Source: Nemertoderma westbladi
Lineage: Eukaryota; Xenacoelomorpha; Nemertodermatida; Nemertodermatidae
Reading direction: 5' to 3'
Assembly (NCBI GenBank): GCA_032718475.1
Contig: JAUCBJ010007065.1
Coordinates: forward strand, 1-52,258
Length of the DNA: 52,258 nucleotides
Shown here one piece after another: positions 46,474 through 52,258 of the stretch; the stretch's first letter is position 1; each line of letters opens with the position of its first letter. Below the pieces are notes generated by a model. That model did not search any database. It saw only the letters and a list, made by a program, of their open reading frames with translations, and was not told the DNA's origin. Made by a program: the position numbers and the translations under genes.

Positions 46474-49400
46474 ATGATTGCCTCAGAGAAGGATGCACTA
46501 GAGGACAGCTATGAGACGGCGGCTGGACCGCCGACTGACGATAGCGTAAATATTACTGTTGACGACAATGCCGACTATGACGACGCAGCGAGCGACGCTG
46601 ACGTAAGTGAACAGGAGGACGAGACAGTGACTAGAGAGGAAGAACAACAACCTCAAGTAATAGTATTAGGATCCCCTACCGCTACTGTAAGGAAGGACTG
46701 CACAGCAGCCCGGACAGAGGTGAGTGATAGGGAGGGTAGTGTAGCAGAAGCGAGAGCCCAGAGCCCGGTTTCCAGACCTGTGGGTATGGTAAGTGCCGTG
46801 GTCCCAACGGCTGTTAGGAGTACCCGTAGTTCCCGAAATAATCCTTCAAGTCCACCGAGTGTGAGTCAGGTAAGCGAGAGAGAACTTGATATCGCGATAA
46901 AGAAGAAACTTCGCGCGCACGCCGGACATATAACTCGGACGACAGACAAGGTAAGGAAGATGTTAGCAGACTCAGCGAACATCGAAAGGGTAGGGTTAGT
47001 AGAGATTATAAGAGGATATAACTCAGCGTTATTCAAGCAGACGGAGGAGCTTGCAGTCCTAGCGAAGAAGGCAGTAGAGTCTCAGTCGAGCGACGTAGCG
47101 ACGAGGAATTACGATAGGGTTTTAGCAGCCTTGTTAGAGCACCGCGAGTTATCGGAGCGATTTCGACGAGTTAGGACGGAGAACTGGCTGCTATGGGCTT
47201 CACAAGCGCAGGCGACTCAGGTGAGTGACGCAGAGTTGAGAGACTTAGTGGAGCGAGAAGAGACGCAAGATAAGGTGGAGCACCGTTATCAAAGGGAAGT
47301 TACTAGCTGGCTGATGCAGAATGGAGTGGTGGTACCGGGCCAGGTGCTACCGACAACGGAGAACATCCAACAGAGGATGTTAACTCCACCCAACGACGCA
47401 TCTAGAGACAGTGGTGATTCCCAGGTTAGTCACGCGCGAGGGAAGGTTATATGTGCTAGATCCCTTGTTTCTCACAACTCGGCGGAGGAGAGAAGACGCC
47501 GACTGGATGAACAACAGGCGGAAGTTTTGCGTGCATCGGAAGCACGGAAGGAAGCCGAGCGGGAAAGGGAGCGAACACATAAGTTAGACGCGAAGTTGCG
47601 CGAGCTGGAAGATAAAGGTAAGTGTGAACGAGCGGAACGCGAACAGAAGGAACGCGAACTCCAACTCGAACGTGAACGCAAGGAACGCGAACTCGAACTT
47701 GAACGTGAGCAGAAAGAACACGAACTCCAGCTCGAACGCGAACGCAAGGAATGCGAACTCCAGCTCGAATGCGAACAGAAGAAACGCGAATTCCAACTCG
47801 AACGCGAACGTAAGGAACGCGAACTCGAGATCGAGAAAGAGCGACAAGCGTTGTATGAAGAAAAGGCGCGAGTGGAAGAAGAGAGCGCAGCGAGACGAGT
47901 GAGGGAAGAAGAAGAACGTAAACTGGCGCAGTTGGAAAGTGCGAGATTAAGTTTAGAGAGCAAAGAACGGACTAGAAAGGCGAATGAAATCGCCGAAAAG
48001 GGGATGCGAATGATCGAAGAATGTGGGGCGAGTGTAGGGACCGAGTTGCGAGAACTGTTCGCACTGCAGAAGGCCGAACAGGAAGCGAGTACTCCGACCA
48101 TACGCGAGTCGACGACGACCAGAATTCCTATACCCGGTCCAGCTATTACGAGTACACGGATCGCTAAACCGTTCTCTACATATCGCACGCCAGTTGGTAT
48201 TAGTGCTTCACCTATCGCGCAGAATCCACGGCATCATCGCACTGCAGCACTATACACCGAACGTGACAACGAAGAGTTTAGAGGAGAAACTCCGACGGGC
48301 CGAGTATTGGGCGAACCGAACCCGCGGGTTTGGAATACGCGGACGGAACGCCGACCCAGTTCGACGGAGAACTTCCGGGTTAAACCGGAAGAGGGATCAT
48401 ATGAGAGACAGCAGATTACTCAGATAGAGCCGACTATACAACAGAACCCCAGCCAGGAATTTATTACGAGGGATGAGTTGAGTGCTAGTTTAGCGCAAGC
48501 TATATCGCCGCACATCCAACCTATAACGGACATGCTTAGTAACCTACGGTTAAAGGAAGCAGCCCAGGTAAGAAGTAATTCTAATCCTAGCAGGCCTGAG
48601 TTAGATAAAGTCCAACCCAGTCAACGAGTACGCATATCGGAGGAGACTATACCACATAGACCTCAGGTAAGGACGCCTGTCCCGAATATCCATAATCCCG
48701 ATTTCGAAAACTCAGCCGAGAAATTTATTCAGGACGCTTGGGTCAGGGCCTCAGCACGCAAACCATCGCGAGCGCTAAGGACTGACACTGAATCAAGCGA
48801 TGAAGAGGAAGACATGAGACGTCAGAAGTCCCGAAACTATAAGGAAAGAAGGACGGACGCGGAGCAGGTAAGTTTGAACCACCGGGAAAGGACCAGACTT
48901 AACAACCCTGCAGAACTAAACCATTTGTTAACCCGGAACGACGCAACCCTTAGGGACATAGGTAAGTTTGCTGCTAGGCAAGGACTGCCGACGCAACAAC
49001 TCCAGAAGTTTATGGGCAACCATAAGCACTGGAGGACGTTTAAAACCTATGTCGACGAGCAGCTAACCAACAGCACCTTTACTCCCAACGAGAAGTTCAA
49101 CTATTTGCTTCAGATGCTCCATCGAGAACCTAGAGCTATTGCTGACAACTTCGTCGGCAATGAAAGGGCATTTGAGTTGGCAATGAAGACGCTTAGCGAC
49201 ATCTACGGGAATAAAACCAAGATGGCACAGTCGATAGTAGAAGACTTGGGTAAGGGCGGAAGGATTACAACTCCATTAGAGCTGTTGAACTTAGCGAACG
49301 CTATTTCGAACGCATTGGACATCTTGAGGACGGTGAATCTACCTCATCATGGTGATCACGCCGAAGTCTTGAAAAGCGTAATAAGACGTCTAAACATGCG

Positions 49401-50778
49401 TTACAGACAGAAATGGCGCAAATTAGAGAATAAGTTGGAGGGCCAAGGTAAAGTATTGACACTTCAACACATCCATGACATGATAGCCACGGACGCAGTA
49501 GCAGAGATGAAATCAAACTTCTCAGAGGAGAATATGAGAGAGTCTAAACCTGTTACCGGTAAGTCTATGGTAAGTTTTGACGATGACAGGACCACTGTGA
49601 CATTTAACTCAGTAGACAGATATAATTCGAATACCCCAGCCTTTAGATCAGACTCACGAGTATGGTCAGGTGAGCGGTTAGATAGACCTAGGTTAAAGCA
49701 ACAGGAGTTGCCGGATGGATTTGTAGGTTGCCAATACTGTTTACTAAAGGAGGTAAGATCTGACGACCATAAGTTAGATAGTTGCAGACGGTTCAAAGAA
49801 TTAAATTCGGAACAGAGAAGAGTTCAAGTGCGGACATTGGATACCTGTTGGGCATGTCTTGCGCCAGGTCATGTACGGCGGCAGTGCCCGAACAGCAAGG
49901 ACGGATGCATGGAATGCGGCAGACTACATCACAAGTTGCTACATGCGGATTTCCACACCCCGATGGACCGTTACTTACAGCGAAATCCTCACAGGAAGGG
50001 GAGCAAAGAACCCGTATCGATAAGGAGAAATACGTACACCGGCATCCAGGACGATGGTTATCAACCAGGTTCATTGGACGAGGATGGCGAGTCGAGCGCG
50101 AGAGAGGTGACCTGCCAAGGTTTCACCGCGGATAGTTCATCAACCAGCGCGCGGACGTATCTATCATCGGCAACGTCGGAAATATTTAGCGTGATTCTGG
50201 TGAAACTTACTGGAGATAAGGGATCAAAGCGAATATATGTGATGTTGGACACTGCGTCCACATTGTCATATATCGACCAGGAAGTGGCGAGAGCCGTTTC
50301 TAGCTTCCAGGACGCAGAGGAAATCCAAATAGAGTTGAAGTCTATGCACGGGGTAGGAGACCTCAAGGGACACAGAATTTCGGTGGAACTAGACTCCCTA
50401 CTTCCAAGAGACCAACATACTCGACAAGAACGGAAAGCTTTGCCATTGGACGGATTTAAGTGTCTAGCTATGAAGGGATTCGGCAGGCAGTTAGGTAAGG
50501 TGCCGCCGATGAGTCCCATAGCACAGGAGTATTTTGACAAGCTCAGGATACCCAGACACCAGGTAGGTTATAGGAATGTTTCTATGTTGATTGGTGCAGA
50601 ACAGCTGATCGCACACCAAATATTGGAAACGAGACCAGCTGAGCCGCGTGTCAATGGACCACATGCCCATAGGACTATATTAGGTTGGTATACACGAGTA
50701 CCCATGTCTTATGAGTTTACAGGTGGCGACTGCTGTGATCTTAATAATATAGTTAGATCATGCAAAAAGGTAAATTAA
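46474..50778 (+). CDS. gag: BEL/Pao Gag-protease polyprotein, element E
   Basis: Intact 1434-aa ORF from ATG 46474. Order: a very acidic N-terminus; basic, Ser-rich linker; a charged coiled coil of six 11-aa repeats (residues about 389-454); a disordered region; DUF1759 Gag region (about 830-1020) closely matching element D; knuckles at about 1085-1150 including CWACLAPGHVRRQC and CMECGRLHHKLLH; then a DUF1758/A17-type protease with MLDTASTLSYID near residue 1260 (D-T-A instead of the usual D-T/S-G). The ORF stops soon after the GWYTR end of the protease; RT is not present. The last ~25 codons do not resemble D and may be foreign, since a Ty3/Gypsy end lies just to the right. It contains ten GTRAGT words. 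Whether a full E once had pol is likely but unseen. Confidence 0.85.
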   Translation: MIASEKDALEDSYETAAGPPTDDSVNITVDDNADYDDAASDADVSEQEDETVTREEEQQPQVIVLGSPTATVRKDCTAARTEVSDREGSVAEARAQSPVSRPVGMVSAVVPTAVRSTRSSRNNPSSPPSVSQVSERELDIAIKKKLRAHAGHITRTTDKVRKMLADSANIERVGLVEIIRGYNSALFKQTEELAVLAKKAVESQSSDVATRNYDRVLAALLEHRELSERFRRVRTENWLLWASQAQATQVSDAELRDLVEREETQDKVEHRYQREVTSWLMQNGVVVPGQVLPTTENIQQRMLTPPNDASRDSGDSQVSHARGKVICARSLVSHNSAEERRRRLDEQQAEVLRASEARKEAERERERTHKLDAKLRELEDKGKCERAEREQKERELQLERERKERELELEREQKEHELQLERERKECELQLECEQKKREFQLERERKERELEIEKERQALYEEKARVEEESAARRVREEEERKLAQLESARLSLESKERTRKANEIAEKGMRMIEECGASVGTELRELFALQKAEQEASTPTIRESTTTRIPIPGPAITSTRIAKPFSTYRTPVGISASPIAQNPRHHRTAALYTERDNEEFRGETPTGRVLGEPNPRVWNTRTERRPSSTENFRVKPEEGSYERQQITQIEPTIQQNPSQEFITRDELSASLAQAISPHIQPITDMLSNLRLKEAAQVRSNSNPSRPELDKVQPSQRVRISEETIPHRPQVRTPVPNIHNPDFENSAEKFIQDAWVRASARKPSRALRTDTESSDEEEDMRRQKSRNYKERRTDAEQVSLNHRERTRLNNPAELNHLLTRNDATLRDIGKFAARQGLPTQQLQKFMGNHKHWRTFKTYVDEQLTNSTFTPNEKFNYLLQMLHREPRAIADNFVGNERAFELAMKTLSDIYGNKTKMAQSIVEDLGKGGRITTPLELLNLANAISNALDILRTVNLPHHGDHAEVLKSVIRRLNMRYRQKWRKLENKLEGQGKVLTLQHIHDMIATDAVAEMKSNFSEENMRESKPVTGKSMVSFDDDRTTVTFNSVDRYNSNTPAFRSDSRVWSGERLDRPRLKQQELPDGFVGCQYCLLKEVRSDDHKLDSCRRFKELNSEQRRVQVRTLDTCWACLAPGHVRRQCPNSKDGCMECGRLHHKLLHADFHTPMDRYLQRNPHRKGSKEPVSIRRNTYTGIQDDGYQPGSLDEDGESSAREVTCQGFTADSSSTSARTYLSSATSEIFSVILVKLTGDKGSKRIYVMLDTASTLSYIDQEVARAVSSFQDAEEIQIELKSMHGVGDLKGHRISVELDSLLPRDQHTRQERKALPLDGFKCLAMKGFGRQLGKVPPMSPIAQEYFDKLRIPRHQVGYRNVSMLIGAEQLIAHQILETRPAEPRVNGPHAHRTILGWYTRVPMSYEFTGGDCCDLNNIVRSCKKVN
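47638..47835 (+). repeat. 33-bp (11-aa) tandem repeat in element E Gag
   Basis: Six in-phase units of the type RERKERELQLE. Eleven-residue periodicity fits a hendecad coiled coil. No indels, so it has expanded in frame. Confidence 0.9.
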
Positions 50779-50949
50779 GTTTATCCTGTATATCGGTAAT
50801 CCCGTAGTATATTAGTCGTACTTATCCTAAGCTAGAATACATTTTGAATTTCCCGCCACCTGCATTTAAATGTTACATAAACATAATAAGGGTAGAACCC
50901 ACCAACTCCCTCCCCCCTTTAAGATTGAGTTTGTCTAACGAGATCTGAG
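50779..50949 (-). repeat. possible polypurine tract and 3' LTR of the Gypsy fragment
   Basis: On the minus strand the integrase stop is followed by AAAGGGGGGAGGGAG (about 50907-50921), a good polypurine tract, then TGGTGGGTTCTACCC, a plausible LTR start near 50905. The far end of this LTR is not clear; it may lie near 50704, which would explain why E's protein changes there. Confidence 0.4.
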
Positions 50950-52258
50950 TCAGTATTTTGTAGAGTCATAACGGATGGGCTGGTGTCGAATTCTACTACT
51001 CCTACATAACATGGCGGTAGGAGGCTCATCTTTCTGGAATACCACAACATCCGTTGCTGGGTTAAGAGTGCACTTATTTTTCTGATTGTTGTTCGGTGGA
51101 ATTCTATTTTTATGATTTTCTTTTAGTATACCCTTTGGGAGTAATCGTGCTGAATACTTCATTTGCGGTTCCTGTTCCAGAATATTACGTCGAATATGGC
51201 GACGGTTGCGCCACAGAACACGGCCACTTGGTAAACGTATATGGTAATTGCGGCCACTGGCTCCTATAATAGAACCAGTACGATCCCACAGTTTAGTCTT
51301 TGCATTCTGAATGTGAACCGGTGTACGTACAGTTAGGGCCTTTAGTGGACGGTTCTGGATTTGGGGAGGGGGTGTCACCATAGTGTCAAGAGTGTCGAGA
51401 TGTTTGGTCCACTGAGATGAAAAATTTGTATGGTGAGAAGGCACACGTGTCCTAGTTTGGCGTCCGAACACAAGCTCAGCGGGAGAAAATCCATTTACCC
51501 GTGGCATATTTCGCAGTTCGAGTAAACCTTTATGGAAACTATCAGTTTGTATATCCCCGTGATGTGATGCTGTGGCGACCAGGTGTTTGAGTGTTTTAAC
51601 AGCCGACTCCGCGAGTCCGTTACTTTGAGGGAAATGAGGGGCAGAGAACGACTGATTGACTCCCCAATCCTGGAGGAATGATCGGAATTCCGCCAAATCG
51701 AATTGTGGACCTCCATCAGTCCGCAGTTTAATGGGAATTCCCAGGTTACTGAAAAGACGGCGAAGTACTGTAGCAACTTTTGCAGAATTAGGGTCATGCC
51801 GTCCGAATGCATGGATTTCAGGCCATCCTGAAAAGCGGTCAATATATGCTAAATAATGTTGACCTGCGTAGCTGAAAAGATCCGAACCAACCTCTTCGAA
51901 TGGACGTGTAGGTTGAGGGTCAGAAAGTAAAGGCTCCGGTGGTAAAGATGGTTTACGTTGTTGACATGGCATACATTTCCCAACTTTGTTTATTATGTCA
52001 ACGGTTAAACCGGGTCAGAATACAGTTTGACGGGCTCGTCGTTTAGAACGTTCAATCCCCTGATGAGATTGATGTAAGAGTTCTAGAACGTGGCAACATT
52101 GAGATTGTGGAATAACAATACGGGATAAATACAGGACAAGCCCATCATCAACTGACAAATCATCTCGTAATTTCCAATATGGTTGTAGATCGTGAACTAA
52201 GTTCGTCGGCTTTACTGGGAATCCATTCTGGATTAGATAGATCAGTTTCTGGTATTCT
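50950..52258 (-). pseudogene. pol: Ty3/Gypsy integrase region of pol, partial
   Basis: Minus-strand reading enters from the right edge and runs to about 50950, broken by one TGA at 52015-52017 inside the integrase zinc-binding segment (LLHQSHQG ... CMPCQQ). Downstream is a clear Ty3/Gypsy integrase: D in GSDLF, D in RTDGGPQF, E in NGLAESAVK (about 51610), then the C-terminal region ending with VLWRNRRHIRR. Open from 51972 to 50950 (340 codons). It differs from the BEL/Pao integrase of D in all motif contexts. RT and RNase H lie outside the window. Confidence 0.85.

Noticed and set aside
47472-48188. 238-codon minus-strand ORF rich in Ser/Arg/Leu
   Set aside because: Antisense shadow of the Glu/Arg coiled coil of element E Gag.

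Overview
This window is eukaryotic, almost certainly an invertebrate animal: it is packed with BEL/Pao-type LTR retrotransposons (a group typical of metazoans and missing from mammals and birds), plus one Ty3/Gypsy fragment, long AT-rich non-coding DNA, micro- and minisatellites and a tRNA-like SINE head. I see no convincing host protein-coding gene. Species cannot be named from sequence alone.

Layout. (1) 1-25771 is a nest of three copies of one BEL/Pao family. Copy B (minus strand) is the host copy. Copy A (minus strand, 1-8597, running off the left edge) sits inside B's gag at 8597/8598. Copy C (plus strand, 13400-25048) sits inside B's 5' LTR, with a 5-bp target duplication AGATT on both sides. 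All copies have ~1.1-1.2 kb LTRs (TG...CA), a ~2.1-2.25 kb untranslated leader and a large Gag ORF. In A and C the Gag runs straight into an aspartic protease and then a scrap of RNase H; reverse transcriptase and a usable integrase are missing, with the same junction in both copies. C also carries a decayed extra ORF just before its 3' LTR. (2) 25772-29011 is AT-rich non-coding DNA with poly-C tracts, duplicated blocks, a 15-bp minisatellite and a palindrome cluster. (3) 29012-29449 holds a tRNA-like SINE head and an LTR-like unit. (4) About 30500-43012 is element D, a BEL/Pao element with Gag, PR, RT, RNase H and integrase (broken by stops and frameshifts), then an unusual third ORF with three zinc knuckles where some BEL/Pao elements keep env. 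(5) About 43100-50778 is element E, a related BEL/Pao element with a long leader and an intact 1434-aa Gag-PR ORF and no RT in the window. (6) 50900-52258 is the 3' part of a Ty3/Gypsy pol on the minus strand.

How the parts fit. D shows the full autonomous gene order (Gag, PR, RT, RH, IN). A/C look like a Gag-PR-only derivative that must borrow RT and integrase; C's two LTRs differ by only a few substitutions and one 35-bp indel, so such a defective copy moved recently.

Most interesting signals: a ~20-nt motif repeated ten times through D, in two reading frames and in non-coding DNA, mostly at borders between gene modules; strong enrichment of 5'-splice-site-like GTRAGT words in Gag regions of all three lineages; arrays of short palindromes or hairpins in each lineage's leader; and the triple-zinc-knuckle ORF3.
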